DNA of 64,000 nucleotides from Lysobacter helvus. Lineage in GTDB: Bacteria > Pseudomonadota > Gammaproteobacteria > Xanthomonadales > Xanthomonadaceae. Made by a program: the position numbers and the translations under genes. How positions within the stretch are numbered: position 1 is the first letter of the stretch; each line of letters starts with the position of its first letter. Below the pieces are notes generated by a model. The model was not told where the DNA came from. It ran no database searches and worked only from the letters and a program-made list of their open reading frames with translations. The stretch spans positions 930,001 through 994,000 of the forward strand of contig NZ_AP024546.1 of the NCBI RefSeq assembly GCF_018406645.1. The letters are read 5' to 3'. This document shows positions 44,754-52,420 of this stretch, in pieces.

Positions 44754-45754
44754 GCGGCGTACACCGTCGACTCGGTGCACGCGAGCGCGCGCTCGACGAG
44801 CGACCAATCGGCGCCGGGCCGATGCGCGCCTTCGCTCAGCACCTGGCGGAACGCGCGGCCGCCGCGCTCGCCGGAGAACAGGCCAAGCAGGTGGCGCGTG
44901 ATGTGCTTGAGGTACACGCCGCGCGCGAGTTCGCCTTCGACGTACGGCTGCAGCGCGCGCAGCAATGCGCCGCGCGTGCGCAGTTCGCCGCCGAACCACG
45001 CCGCGTCGAGGCGATGCAGCAGGTATGGATCGTGGTACGCCGCACGCCCGAGCATCGCGCCGTCGACGTGCGCCAGGTGCGCGGCCGCTTCATCGAAATC
45101 GGCGATGCCGCCGTTGACGATCACCTGCAGGTCCGGACGTTCCTGCTTCAACCGGTACGCCCAGTCGTAGCGCAGCGGCGGCACTTCGCGGTTTTCCTTC
45201 GGCGACAAACCCTTCAGCCACGCGTTGCGCGCATGCACGACGAACATCCCGCAGCCCGCGGCGGCGACGGCGTCGATGAAGGCGAGGAAGCGATCGAAGT
45301 CGTGGTCGTCGTCGACCCCCAGGCGGCACTTCACGGTCACCGGGACGCCGCAGGCCTCGCGCATCGCGGCGACGCTTTCGGCGACGAGCACCGGTTCGCG
45401 CATCAGGCACGCACCGAAACGGCCGGCCTGCACGCGATCGGAAGGACAGCCGCAATTGAGGTTGATCTCGTCGAAGCCGTGCGCTTCACCGATGCGCGCG
45501 GCTTGCGCGAGCAGTGCGGGTTCGCTGCCACCCAGCTGCAGCGCGACGGGATGCTCGACGGGATCCATCGCGAGCAACCGCGTGCGATCGCCCAGCACCA
45601 CGGCGTTGGCATGCACCATCTCGGTGTACAGGCGCGCGTGCGGCGCGAGCAGGCGATGGAACACGCGGCAATGCGTGTCCGTCCAATCCATCATCGGCGC
45701 GACGGAGAGGCGCAGTTGCGCGGCGGGAATCGTGCTGGCGGGCGTGTCGGCCAT
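44750..45754 (-). CDS. dusA: tRNA-dihydrouridine(20/20a) synthase
   Basis: A 334-residue FMN enzyme that reduces uridines 20 and 20a in tRNA D-loops. Motifs include APMMDWTDTHCRVFHRLL, TEMVHANAVVLGD, QLGGSEP, NLNCGCPSDRVQAGRFGACLM with catalytic Cys, VTVKCRLGVDD, HARNAWLKGLSPKENREVPPL and the VNGGIADF motif. The DusA subgroup signatures (KGLSPKENREVPPL) are clear. It leads into the CtlX-like gene. Confidence 0.96.
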   Translation of the reverse strand: MADTPASTIPAAQLRLSVAPMMDWTDTHCRVFHRLLAPHARLYTEMVHANAVVLGDRTRLLAMDPVEHPVALQLGGSEPALLAQAARIGEAHGFDEINLNCGCPSDRVQAGRFGACLMREPVLVAESVAAMREACGVPVTVKCRLGVDDDHDFDRFLAFIDAVAAAGCGMFVVHARNAWLKGLSPKENREVPPLRYDWAYRLKQERPDLQVIVNGGIADFDEAAAHLAHVDGAMLGRAAYHDPYLLHRLDAAWFGGELRTRGALLRALQPYVEGELARGVYLKHITRHLLGLFSGERGGRAFRQVLSEGAHRPGADWSLVERALACTESTVYAA

Positions 45755-45877
45755 TGGCCGCGCATTCTACGGCCTCGCCCGCGTCCCTGCCCTGCAGGGC
45801 AAGTGCCCGCCCGGCCAATTGCTGCGTTGCACGGCCAATGTTCCGCTGCGGACACCCGCCACACAGACCACGACGCC

Positions 45878-46192
45878 ATGGCCCTGGACATCGAATATTT
45901 CGAACGCCGCGTACGCAGCCTCGAGAACGCGCTCGACCGCCTGCAGCACGACATCGGCGACACGCACCGCATCGCCAACGATATCGTCCGCGAATACCAG
46001 CAATGGGCACGCGAGGAACATCCCGGCAAGGAATGGTTCTTCCGGCGCATCGACGAACTCGTGCAACGCGGCAGCCCGCGTTGCGTGTACGCCAAGACAC
46101 TGGTGCTGGAATACGGCGTGTCGCGCTCGAAGGCTTACCAGCTCGTGCGCGAATACCTGGACAACGCGGCGGCGAAACTCGCCACCGCGTGA
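45878..46192 (+). CDS. Hypothetical coiled-coil / helix-turn-helix-like protein
   Basis: A 104-residue soluble protein. The N-terminal half (MALDIEYFERRVRSLENALDRLQHDIGDTHRIANDIVREY) is a charged heptad-type helix, and the C-terminal half ends SRSKAYQLVREYLDNAAAKLATA, which could be a helix-turn-helix. No family is recognised. It is convergent with the next gene, 7 bases apart, and divergent from dusA. Confidence 0.65.
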   Translation: MALDIEYFERRVRSLENALDRLQHDIGDTHRIANDIVREYQQWAREEHPGKEWFFRRIDELVQRGSPRCVYAKTLVLEYGVSRSKAYQLVREYLDNAAAKLATA

Positions 46193-46199
46193 GCGCGCA

Positions 46200-46454
46200 T
46201 CAGGTCAACGCCGCCGGGATGCGCGTGCGTTCCAGCGCGTGCCAGCCGGCATCGGTGATTTCCCAACCACCGTAGACGCGACGCACCAGGCCTTGTTCGC
46301 CCAGGCGCGCCATGATGTGTTCGTCCACCGGATGGCGGACGACGAGGGATTCGGTGAGCTTCCGCAATTCTTCGCGGTCGCCCGGGAGCAGGGTGACAAG
46401 CACGGCGTTGACCTTCTTCTTCGGCGAACAAAAATGACCCGGGAGCTGGGTCAT
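46200..46454 (-). CDS. Hypothetical winged-helix-like protein
   Basis: An 84-residue protein in a small fold that resembles a winged helix (DREELRKLTESLVVRHPVDEHIMARLGEQGLVRRVYGGWEITDAGWHALERT). Such short domains occur in phage and toxin-antitoxin regulators, but no partner is seen. The start is uncertain: ATG 46454 (MTQLPGH) is preferred, with TTG 46511 possible, and no strong Shine-Dalgarno was found. Confidence 0.55.
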   Translation of the reverse strand: MTQLPGHFCSPKKKVNAVLVTLLPGDREELRKLTESLVVRHPVDEHIMARLGEQGLVRRVYGGWEITDAGWHALERTRIPAALT

Positions 46455-46547
46455 GACCGAACCAACGCCGGCGGGTTCGCGCGCAGGCCAGTGCACGCGG
46501 GCGCGAGTCAAACAGGATTCAGTTGCGTGATGGCGCCGCAGGCGCAG

Positions 46548-47015
46548 TCAGCTTCGCTCGAACACCATGTAGACGTCGGCGCGCGCGTAGTGCGAGCCCG
46601 GCCGCGGCGCGGGGCGGTGATGGAATCCGTGGCGTTCGTAGAGGCGCAGCGCGGTGTCGAGCTTGCTGCTGGATTCCAGGAACAACTCACTGCCCTGCAT
46701 CGCATCGAACGCCGCGATCGCACCGACCAGCAGTTGCGCACCGATGCCGCGGCCTTGCGACGCAGGATCCACGGCCATCTTCGTGAGTTCGTACACACCG
46801 TCGCCTTCGTGCTTCAGCGCAACGGTGCCGACGACGCGCGCCTGCCCATCCACCGCGAACAGCACGCGCCCGCCCGCCGCGAGGATGTGCGATTCCGGAT
46901 CCGACAACACGGTGCGGTCGATCGGCTCGACGACGAAGTAGCGTTCGAGCCAATCGATGTTGAGGCGTGCAAACTCCGCGCGCCAGCGCGGATCGAAATC
47001 GACGATGCGGATCAT
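46548..47015 (-). CDS. GNAT family N-acetyltransferase
   Basis: A 155-residue acetyltransferase. The acetyl-CoA motif QGRGIGAQLLVGAIAAF is near residues 88-105 and the C-terminal RLYERHGFHHRPAPRPGSHYARAD is typical. The substrate is unknown. Its start overlaps the GFA gene stop by 4 bases, so the two are coupled. Confidence 0.88.
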   Translation of the reverse strand: MIRIVDFDPRWRAEFARLNIDWLERYFVVEPIDRTVLSDPESHILAAGGRVLFAVDGQARVVGTVALKHEGDGVYELTKMAVDPASQGRGIGAQLLVGAIAAFDAMQGSELFLESSSKLDTALRLYERHGFHHRPAPRPGSHYARADVYMVFERS

Positions 47016-47422
47016 TGGTGCGTGAGGTGCGCCAGCGCGGCGGTGGCCGCTTCGCGGTCATTGTCGTCGAACGGCACGATCGTGAGCGAGGCCACGGTGC
47101 CGTCGTCCAGGCAGCGCACGTTGACGTCCACGCCATCTGGATGGCTGCGCGGGATGTAGAACGCCTTGACGCCGCACGTGCTGCAGAAGCGATGCTTCGC
47201 GGCGCCCGTGTTGAACGTGTATTCGGTGAGCGCATCATTGCCCGCGACCAGGCGGAAGCGCGACGCCGGCACGATCAGGTGCAGGAAGCCGGTCATGCGG
47301 CAGATGGAGCAATTGCAGTCGAGCGCCTCGACGTCCGCCGGCGCTTCAACTTCGAACTGCACGCGGCGGCAATGACAGCCGCCGCGATGCGTCACCAGCG
47401 CGGGCGTCGCGGCGTGGCTCAT
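47012..47422 (-). CDS. GFA (glutathione-dependent formaldehyde-activating) family protein
   Basis: A 136-residue Mss4-like fold protein. Zinc ligands are visible in CHCRRVQFE, NCSICRMTG and FCSTCGVKAFY. Family members bind glutathione or act as small zinc proteins; enzymatic activation of formaldehyde is proven only for some. It lies between the secreted GN-rich protein and the GNAT, overlapping both by 4 bases, so the three form one translational unit. Confidence 0.88.
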   Translation of the reverse strand: MSHAATPALVTHRGGCHCRRVQFEVEAPADVEALDCNCSICRMTGFLHLIVPASRFRLVAGNDALTEYTFNTGAAKHRFCSTCGVKAFYIPRSHPDGVDVNVRCLDDGTVASLTIVPFDDNDREAATAALAHLTHQ

Positions 47423-48063
47423 CCCTTGCCCTTGCCGTGGCCGCCGCCCTTGTTGCCGTTGCCGTGCCCGTTCCCGTTCCCGTTCCCGTGGCCGCTGTTG
47501 CCGTGTTCGCCCGACTTGCCGCTGTTGCCGTGGTTGCCGTTGCCATTGCCGTGGTCGGACTTGCCCTTGCCATTCCCGTGGTTGGGATAGGCGCGCTGCA
47601 GGTCGCTGTCGAGCACGATCGGGCGCGACCAGCGATCGTAGGTCGGCACGAAACCGTTCTTGAGGCGATGGAATTCCGGCGAACCCGGCTTGATGCCCAT
47701 GCGCTTGGCGATGTTGCCCCAACCCTGGCCCGGGTCGCGCTCGTATTCGTCGACGACGTAGCGGCACGGGCGGCCGATGATCGACGCGATGCTGCAGGCC
47801 ATGTACACGTCGCCCGGGGCCCAGCGGCGATTGCCGAGCAGGTCGGACACCAGGTCGCGCGGCGCGCCGTGGTAGCGGACCATTTCGTCGACGAAGGGAT
47901 CGCGGTAGCGCGTGCCGTAGCGATTCATGTCGCCCAGCGTCGTGTCGATCCAGACATCGCCGGTGCGCGGGTGGAATCCGACGGTGAAGTCCTGCGCGCT
48001 GGCGGTGCCGCCGATCGCGGCGAGCGCGGCCGTGAGCGCGACGATCTTGAAGGTGCGATGCAT
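47419..48063 (-). CDS. Exported protein with Gly/Asn/His/Lys-rich C-terminal tail
   Basis: A 214-residue exported protein with a Sec signal (MHRTFKIVALTAALAAIGGTASAQDF, cleavage near AQD). The folded part (residues 26-165) includes FHPRTGDVWIDTTLGDMNRYGTRYRDPFVDEMVRYHGAPRDLVSDLLGNRRWAPGDVYMACSIA, a pattern known only from hypothetical xanthomonad proteins. The last 50 residues are Gly, Asn, His and Lys (NHGNGKGKSDHGNGNGNHG). The tail may bind metal or cell wall. Its stop overlaps the GFA start. Confidence 0.7.
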   Translation of the reverse strand: MHRTFKIVALTAALAAIGGTASAQDFTVGFHPRTGDVWIDTTLGDMNRYGTRYRDPFVDEMVRYHGAPRDLVSDLLGNRRWAPGDVYMACSIASIIGRPCRYVVDEYERDPGQGWGNIAKRMGIKPGSPEFHRLKNGFVPTYDRWSRPIVLDSDLQRAYPNHGNGKGKSDHGNGNGNHGNSGKSGEHGNSGHGNGNGNGHGNGNKGGGHGKGKG

Positions 48064-48163
48064 GGGTGGACTCCGTTCGGTCATGCGGGGGAATGCGAGG
48101 CCGCCAGTGTCTGCCGTGCCCATGAATGCGTTCTGAAACTTCGTCACGTTTCGCGGACCGGCG

Positions 48164-48598
48164 TCACAACGCCGGCGGCGCGACCGGCGACAGCACGCGA
48201 CCCGCCCCCACCGCGTGTCCGCGACGATCGACGACGACCAGGTTGCCGGCCCCGTCGAACATGTAGAGGCGCTCGCCGCCCTGGCTCGGCTGCAGCCGCA
48301 GCAAGCGGCCATCGCGGCGCCAGCGACCGCTCTCCTGGAAGTACTCGGCACCCTGCCCGTCGCGGAAGGCCTCGACCAGCTGGTACTGCGCGACCACGCC
48401 ATTGCCGTGCTGCAGGCGCAGGCGCGTGTCGATGCCATCGCAGTCGGCGCAGGCCAGGATGCCTTGCCAGGCAAGTTCGGCGTCCGCGTCGCCCAGGCGA
48501 TCGTCGGCCTTCGGGGGCGGCCCTGGCGCGCGGCCGCACCCGGCCGCCAGCACGCAGGCGAGGGCGAGGATCCAGCGGCGGTGGCGGATCGGGCTCAC
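48164..48598 (-). CDS. NlpE-N-like lipoprotein
   Basis: A 144-residue lipoprotein. The lipobox is LAAGC, and the mature part WQGILACADCDGIDTRLRLQ then YQLVEAFRD and SGRWRRDGRLLRLQPSQGGERLYMFDG matches the NlpE N-terminal domain (the CxxC of the copper and surface-adhesion sensor). In E. coli NlpE activates Cpx signalling; no Cpx genes lie here. The start is GTG 48598 (VSPIRHRRWI), with positive charges before the hydrophobic core. Confidence 0.83.
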   Translation of the reverse strand: MSPIRHRRWILALACVLAAGCGRAPGPPPKADDRLGDADAELAWQGILACADCDGIDTRLRLQHGNGVVAQYQLVEAFRDGQGAEYFQESGRWRRDGRLLRLQPSQGGERLYMFDGAGNLVVVDRRGHAVGAGRVLSPVAPPAL

Positions 48599-48679
48599 GC
48601 GGCGATTGTGCCGCACGCGATCTGCACGCTGCCGTGACAATCGCGCGCCGAGCATGGCGCCGAACCCGGGGGCTTCGCC

Positions 48680-48850
48680 ATGCACATCCATTCTCCTTTC
48701 CACTTCATGCGCCGACACGCGCTGGGGATTTCAGTGCTGTGCGTCCTCATCGCGGGCTACTTCGCCGCGGTGGGCTACGTGGGCACGCGCCTGCGCGATG
48801 ACATGAGCCACACGCTGCAGGCCGTCCCGACGAGCGTCGACAAGCACTGA
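48680..48850 (+). CDS. Small single-pass membrane protein
   Basis: A 56-residue reading frame with one hydrophobic helix (ALGISVLCVLIAGYFAAVGYVG) flanked by a His/Arg N-terminus and a charged C-terminus. It starts at ATG 48680, a purine-rich GGGGG stretch 6-10 bases before it. It is divergent from the NlpE-like gene and ends 10 bases before the convergent next gene. No family is known; the length is below common gene-calling limits. Confidence 0.55.
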   Translation: MHIHSPFHFMRRHALGISVLCVLIAGYFAAVGYVGTRLRDDMSHTLQAVPTSVDKH

Positions 48851-48859
48851 CCGCGGGGC

Positions 48860-49306
48860 TCAGCGCCCCGAGATCGTGAACTTCCCGAACGCGATGCCCA
48901 GGTCCCAGCCCGCGCCCTTGCCCGCGAGCGCCAGCGACACCTCGCCCTTCGTCATCGCCTGCGCCTTCGCGGACTTGGACGCGCCGGCATGCGCTTCGGC
49001 GGACACGTAGGTGCCGACCACGTCCTTGATGTCATGGACGCCGGAGAACTCGCCGGTGCCGTCCTGGATGTTCGATTTGCCGAACGTCAGCCCGCCGCCC
49101 TTCGCATCGATGGCCACGCTCATGTGCTGGCCGTTGCTGCACGTCACCGTGCCCGTGCCGGACGCCGTCTTGTAGAACACGGACCAGCCCGCCATCGAGA
49201 AGTGCAGCTTGCACGTGATGGAGGGCCCGGCCTGGGCGGGCGCGGCGAATGCGAGCCCCGCGAGGATGGCGAGGGTGGCGAGGATCGGGGTTGCGGGATG
49301 GCGCAT
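48860..49306 (-). CDS. Exported protein of unknown function
   Basis: A 148-residue exported protein with signal LATLAILAGLAFAAPAQAGPS. The mature part has repeated Ser/Gly/Thr strands (GWSVFYKTASGTGTVTCSNGQHMSVAIDAKGGGLTFGKSNIQDG, VGTYVSAEAHAGASKSAKAQAMTKGEVSLALAGKGAGW) and two Cys. It looks like a beta-barrel-like or lipid-binding small fold, as in several Xanthomonas hypotheticals. No function is assignable. Confidence 0.65.
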   Translation of the reverse strand: MRHPATPILATLAILAGLAFAAPAQAGPSITCKLHFSMAGWSVFYKTASGTGTVTCSNGQHMSVAIDAKGGGLTFGKSNIQDGTGEFSGVHDIKDVVGTYVSAEAHAGASKSAKAQAMTKGEVSLALAGKGAGWDLGIAFGKFTISGR

Positions 49307-49385
49307 GGGGGAACGACTCCGGGGGTGCGTCGATGCGCGGAGGCTAGCACCGACCGGCCGCGTGGCACACGCGGGCCCGGAAACG

Positions 49386-49411
49386 ACGACGGCGCCTCGC
49401 GGCGCCGTCGT
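49386..49411 (-). terminator. Hairpin after the RY-rich secreted gene
   Basis: ACGACGGCGCC and GGCGCCGTCGT arms around TCGC lie just past the stop of the next gene on the minus strand. The T content on the minus strand is modest (TCGTCGTTT), so it is a moderate candidate. Confidence 0.5.
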
Positions 49412-49428
49412 TGCAAGCCATGGTGCGA

Positions 49429-49926
49429 TCAATCGTCGTCATCGTCATGCCCGCGATGCCCGCCGCGACCGTGGTGGGGGCGGTCGTAGCGCGCGCGCGT
49501 ATCGCGATGGTCATAACGCGGGTCGTAGTACTTCACCGTGCAGTTGCCGCTGCCGCTGCAGTTGACGCGCTGCGCGGTCTGCACGGGGTAACCCGTGTTG
49601 AACCGCGGGTCGTAGTACCCGGCGTTGTAGGCATTGCTGTTGTAGTAGCGGTTGCCGGAGTAGCCGTAGTTGGGGCGTGCCGGCACGACGCGGTAATAGA
49701 CGGGTCGGCCGTAGCGGTCGCGCTGCACGTACACGCGGTCGTTCGCACCGTAGCTGCCATAGCGGTAGTAAGGCTGGCCGCCCTGCAGCACGACGTCGGC
49801 GACGTCGACCAGAATGCGCGTCAGCGAATCCTGTGCCTGCGCAGGCGCGGGGACGAGTGCACCCAAACCCAGGCCCGCCGCGAGCACGGCAGGTGCCATC
49901 CAATGCTTCAGTTGCAGGGTCGCCAT
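49429..49926 (-). CDS. Exported Tyr/Arg/Asn-rich protein with Asp-rich end
   Basis: A 165-residue exported protein. The signal is LAAGLGLGALVPAPAQAQDS. The mature part is dominated by Tyr, Arg, Asn and Gly (YYRYGSYGANDRVYVQRDRYGRPVYYR, SGNRYYNSNAYNAGYYDPRFN) and ends HHGRGGHRGHDDDDD. Two Cys (NCSGSGNCTVKYYD) may form a disulfide. ATG 49926 is chosen because GAGGAG sits 7 bases away; ATG 49932 is the other option. The family is unknown. Confidence 0.65.
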   Translation of the reverse strand: MATLQLKHWMAPAVLAAGLGLGALVPAPAQAQDSLTRILVDVADVVLQGGQPYYRYGSYGANDRVYVQRDRYGRPVYYRVVPARPNYGYSGNRYYNSNAYNAGYYDPRFNTGYPVQTAQRVNCSGSGNCTVKYYDPRYDHRDTRARYDRPHHGRGGHRGHDDDDD

Positions 49927-50037
49927 CGTCATTCTCCTCGAGGCCCGCCCCATTGCGGGCTGTGGCGACGATGCGACCGGATCGGTGAACCAAGGTGCAA
50001 CCCGCCGGCCTTCAGCCGCCGCCGCGCAAGCGGGCAT

Positions 50038-50775
50038 TCATGCGCCGCGCGCGTGCCGGTGGATGTCTTCGACGGCGGCCGGCAATCCCGATGCATCGAC
50101 CACCTTGCGCAGGCGCGGTGCGTCGTCGGCGACCTCCGCTTCGGCTTCGTGCGCCCACGTCACGTGGTACGGCATGTACACGCCCCACCCGCCGAGTTCG
50201 AGCACGGGCGCGATGTCCGAACGCAACGAGTTGCCGATCATCACGAACTGCGACGGTGCCAGGCCGAATTCCTCGAGCAAACGCGCATACGTCGCCCCAT
50301 CCTTCTCGCTCACGATCTCGATGCGGCGGAACAGCTTGGCCAGGCCCGACTCGCGCACCTTCGCTTCCTGGTGGAACAGGTCGCCCTTGGTGATCAGCAC
50401 CACGTCGTGCCGCGCGCCGATCGCTTCCACCGCCTCGCGGATGTCGGGCAACAGTTCGACCGGATGTTGCAGCAATGACTTGCCGATCGCGACGATGCGA
50501 TGGAGATCCGTGGCGGAGATGCGCGCCTGCGTGATTTCCACCGCGGCTTCCACCATCGACAACACCATGCCTTTGACGCCGTAGCCGAACAGCGCGAGGT
50601 TGCGCTTCTCGACCGAATACAGGTGTTCCTGCGCGCGCGTGTCGTGCAGGTCGACGTATTGCGCCACGATGCGTTCGAAGTCTGCCTGGGCGCCGCGGTA
50701 GTAATCCTCGCTGCGCCACAGGGTGTCGTCTCCGTCGAATCCGACGAGGCGGATGCCGTCCGTTGCCATGGTCAT
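50038..50775 (-). CDS. HAD superfamily hydrolase
   Basis: A 245-residue HAD protein of the type with a mobile helical cap. Motif I is GFDGDDTLW, where the nucleophile Asp is in FDGDDT, motif II the VLITKGD threonine, motif III lysine in VSEKDG, and motif IV GNSLRSDI. It resembles a YjjG/pyrophosphatase-like nucleotidase or a 2-haloacid dehalogenase-like phosphatase. Substrate is unknown. It lies downstream of the divergent T-rich lipoprotein gene. Confidence 0.85.
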   Translation of the reverse strand: MTMATDGIRLVGFDGDDTLWRSEDYYRGAQADFERIVAQYVDLHDTRAQEHLYSVEKRNLALFGYGVKGMVLSMVEAAVEITQARISATDLHRIVAIGKSLLQHPVELLPDIREAVEAIGARHDVVLITKGDLFHQEAKVRESGLAKLFRRIEIVSEKDGATYARLLEEFGLAPSQFVMIGNSLRSDIAPVLELGGWGVYMPYHVTWAHEAEAEVADDAPRLRKVVDASGLPAAVEDIHRHARGA

Positions 50776-50825
50776 GGGGTCGCGTTGCGTGCGGCGCGAC
50801 AGTTTAAATGTGCAGGCGCGCGAAA

Positions 50826-50842
50826 GGCGGCCATCGGCCGCC
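50826..50842 (-). terminator. Hairpin downstream of the T-rich lipoprotein
   Basis: GGCGGCC and GGCCGCC arms around ATC, with TTT on the minus strand just after. It lies about 55 bases beyond the lipoprotein stop and before the HAD gene start. Confidence 0.45.
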
Positions 50843-50863
50843 CTTCGTCTGTCGCGCGTGCTG

Positions 50864-50889
50864 GCGGCCGGCCTCGCGAGGCCGGCCGC
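50864..50889. repeat. Perfect GC palindrome downstream of the T-rich lipoprotein
   Basis: Arms GCGGCCGGCC and GGCCGGCCGC join through TCGCGA, which is itself a palindrome, so the whole 26 bases read the same on both strands. There is no T-run. It begins 7 bases past the lipoprotein stop. Confidence 0.6.
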
Positions 50890-50895
50890 GCAGGA

Positions 50896-51117
50896 TTACA
50901 GCGTGCTCGGCGGATTGGCCGACGTGGTGGCTGCCGGCGGCATCGATTCCGTCGTGGTCGTCGTCGTCGAGGTGGTCGACGTGTCCGTGCCGGTGGTCGG
51001 CTCGGTCGACGTCGTCGTGGTCGACGACTCTTCCTTCGTGGTGTGCGTGCACGCCGCCAGGGACAGCGAGGCGACGACGAAAGCGGCGGCGGTGATGGTG
51101 CGAAGCGTGGCGTTCAT
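50896..51117 (-). CDS. Thr/Ser-rich small lipoprotein
   Basis: A 73-residue lipoprotein with signal ITAAAFVVASLSLAACT (lipobox SLAAC). The mature protein is almost entirely Thr, Ser, Glu and Pro (TTKEESSTTTTSTEPTTGTDTSTTSTTTTTTESM). It could be an O-glycosylated or extended surface chain, but no function is known. AGAGG lies 6-10 bases before the ATG. Confidence 0.65.
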   Translation of the reverse strand: MNATLRTITAAAFVVASLSLAACTHTTKEESSTTTTSTEPTTGTDTSTTSTTTTTTESMPPAATTSANPPSTL

Positions 51118-51226
51118 TGGAACCTCTGTTGTCCTTGGCGAGCCGGCCGGCCCCGAAGGGCCAGCCGGTGTTGCGCCTTGTTGCGGAGCGCGCGTGGGTG
51201 CGCGTTCCGGCCGGGGGCGGTGTTGC

Positions 51227-51706
51227 TTAGCCGCCCGAACCCGAGCGGGCCTTGGCCTTGCCGTTGGCGGCGAGGTAGGCCTTGTATTCGTCCTGCGTCA
51301 GCTGGCCGTCGGCGTTGGCGTCAGCCTTGGTGAACGCCTTCGTCAGGCTCTGCACCGGCGCGGCTTCCGACACGCTCAGCGAGCCGTTCTGGTCGACGTC
51401 GAGCTCCGACCAGTTCTTCTTCTGCGGCGTGGCAGGCGTGGCCGGCGTCGCGGGCGTCTGCGCCATCGCGTCGGTCGCGCTCTGCGGGGTGGCCGGGGTG
51501 GCGGGCGTCGCCGGGGTGGCGGCGTTGACGTTCGCGTTCGTGTTGGCCTGCGCATCCGTCGACTGCGTGGTCGTCGTGGATTCGGTGGTCGTCGTGGCCT
51601 GCGGGGTCGCCGACTGCGGCGTGGTCTGGGCCGACTGCGCGAAGGCGAGCGGCGCGGCGAGCGTCAGGGCCAGGGCGAAATAAAGCGGGCTGCGATTGGA
51701 CTTCAT
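51227..51706 (-). CDS. Exported EF-hand protein with Ala-Thr-Pro repeats
   Basis: A 159-residue exported protein. After a signal peptide (YFALALTLAAPLAFAQS) comes a long Ala/Thr/Pro region (PATPATPATPQSATDAMAQTPATPATPATPQKK). Two EF-hand-like loops follow: DVDQNGSLSVSE and DANADGQLTQDE, so the protein probably binds Ca2+ in the periplasm. GGAGAT precedes the ATG by 8 bases. A second EF-hand gene lies 700 bases away. Confidence 0.82.
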   Translation of the reverse strand: MKSNRSPLYFALALTLAAPLAFAQSAQTTPQSATPQATTTTESTTTTQSTDAQANTNANVNAATPATPATPATPQSATDAMAQTPATPATPATPQKKNWSELDVDQNGSLSVSEAAPVQSLTKAFTKADANADGQLTQDEYKAYLAANGKAKARSGSGG

Positions 51707-52110
51707 GCGTCGATCTCCATTGCGGGGGAACAGTGCGTTCGCGGTGGGGGCGACAGATGCCCTCGGAACGGCGAACACCTTGCACCGGCGCGTCTGAATC
51801 CAACCGACCGCGCGATCGGTGCCTCCACATCGTGTTAACCACTGCGCGCACGTTCTGCGTTAACGGCCGGCGCGCGATCGTGCGATGCGGCGATCGCGGG
51901 CGTTCGCGCGCGTTGCGCGCAGATAGCCCTTCGATGAATGGAGAGTGCAGCGGCCGATGTCATCGCCGCGCGAATGGCCGCTGCGGATTGCGTGAAGGGC
52001 GCCCGGGATTACGAAAACTTTACTTGCGCCATGCACGCCGCTTAATGCCCCGGCCCCCACGATGGATCGCGAAAACCCACGCCATCGCACACGCCTCCGA
52101 GGATTCCCCC
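51707..52110. other. 404-base intergenic region without a gene
   Basis: No coding frame with a plausible start was found here. Two GTTAAC hexamers (51834-51839 and 51859-51864) lie 19 bases apart, and TTTACTTGCG with TTAAT further on could form a weak promoter for the next gene. The region separates two divergent genes and probably holds both promoters, but no motif was identified with confidence. Confidence 0.5.
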
Positions 52111-52347
52111 ATGCCCACCCAGCGCCCGGCACCACGCAGCAAACCCCGCAACGACGGCACCCAATCCGCGGCGCAGCAGAGTGCTGCGCAAGCGCTGACG
52201 GCCACCAAGCGGCAGGTCGAAGAAACGGATCGCCAGCGCAACGCGTTGGAAAACCAGGGCGCGCAGGGGCGCGGCATCGGGGACCAGTGGACGCGCGAGA
52301 AACTGATGCGCGAGAACGACGACGACGAGACCGCGACCCGACATTGA
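52111..52347 (+). CDS. Small Gln/Arg-rich hypothetical protein
   Basis: A 78-residue soluble protein rich in Gln, Ala, Arg and Asp (AAQQSAAQALTATKRQVEETDRQRNALENQGAQGRGIGDQWTREKLMRENDDDE). It looks like a single charged helix or disordered chain. GAGGA lies 7-11 bases before ATG 52111. It ends at a strong bidirectional terminator. No family is recognised. Confidence 0.6.
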   Translation: MPTQRPAPRSKPRNDGTQSAAQQSAAQALTATKRQVEETDRQRNALENQGAQGRGIGDQWTREKLMRENDDDETATRH

Positions 52348-52367
52348 TGCCTGGCATCGTCGTGATG

Positions 52368-52395
52368 AAAAAAAGGGCGCCCGAGGGCGCCCTTT
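52368..52395. terminator. Bidirectional terminator between the Q/R-rich and EF-hand genes
   Basis: AAAGGGCGCCC and GGGCGCCCTTT arms around GA; a run of seven T residues follows on the minus strand, so it mainly ends the EF-hand transcript and also the convergent small gene. Confidence 0.88.
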
Positions 52396-52420
52396 GCATG
52401 TGCTCGCATCGCGCGTTGGC

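Noticed and set aside
48850-48870. Short GGGGC/GCCCC pair at the end of two convergent genes
   Set aside because: Arms are only five bases and overlap a stop codon; too weak to call a terminator.
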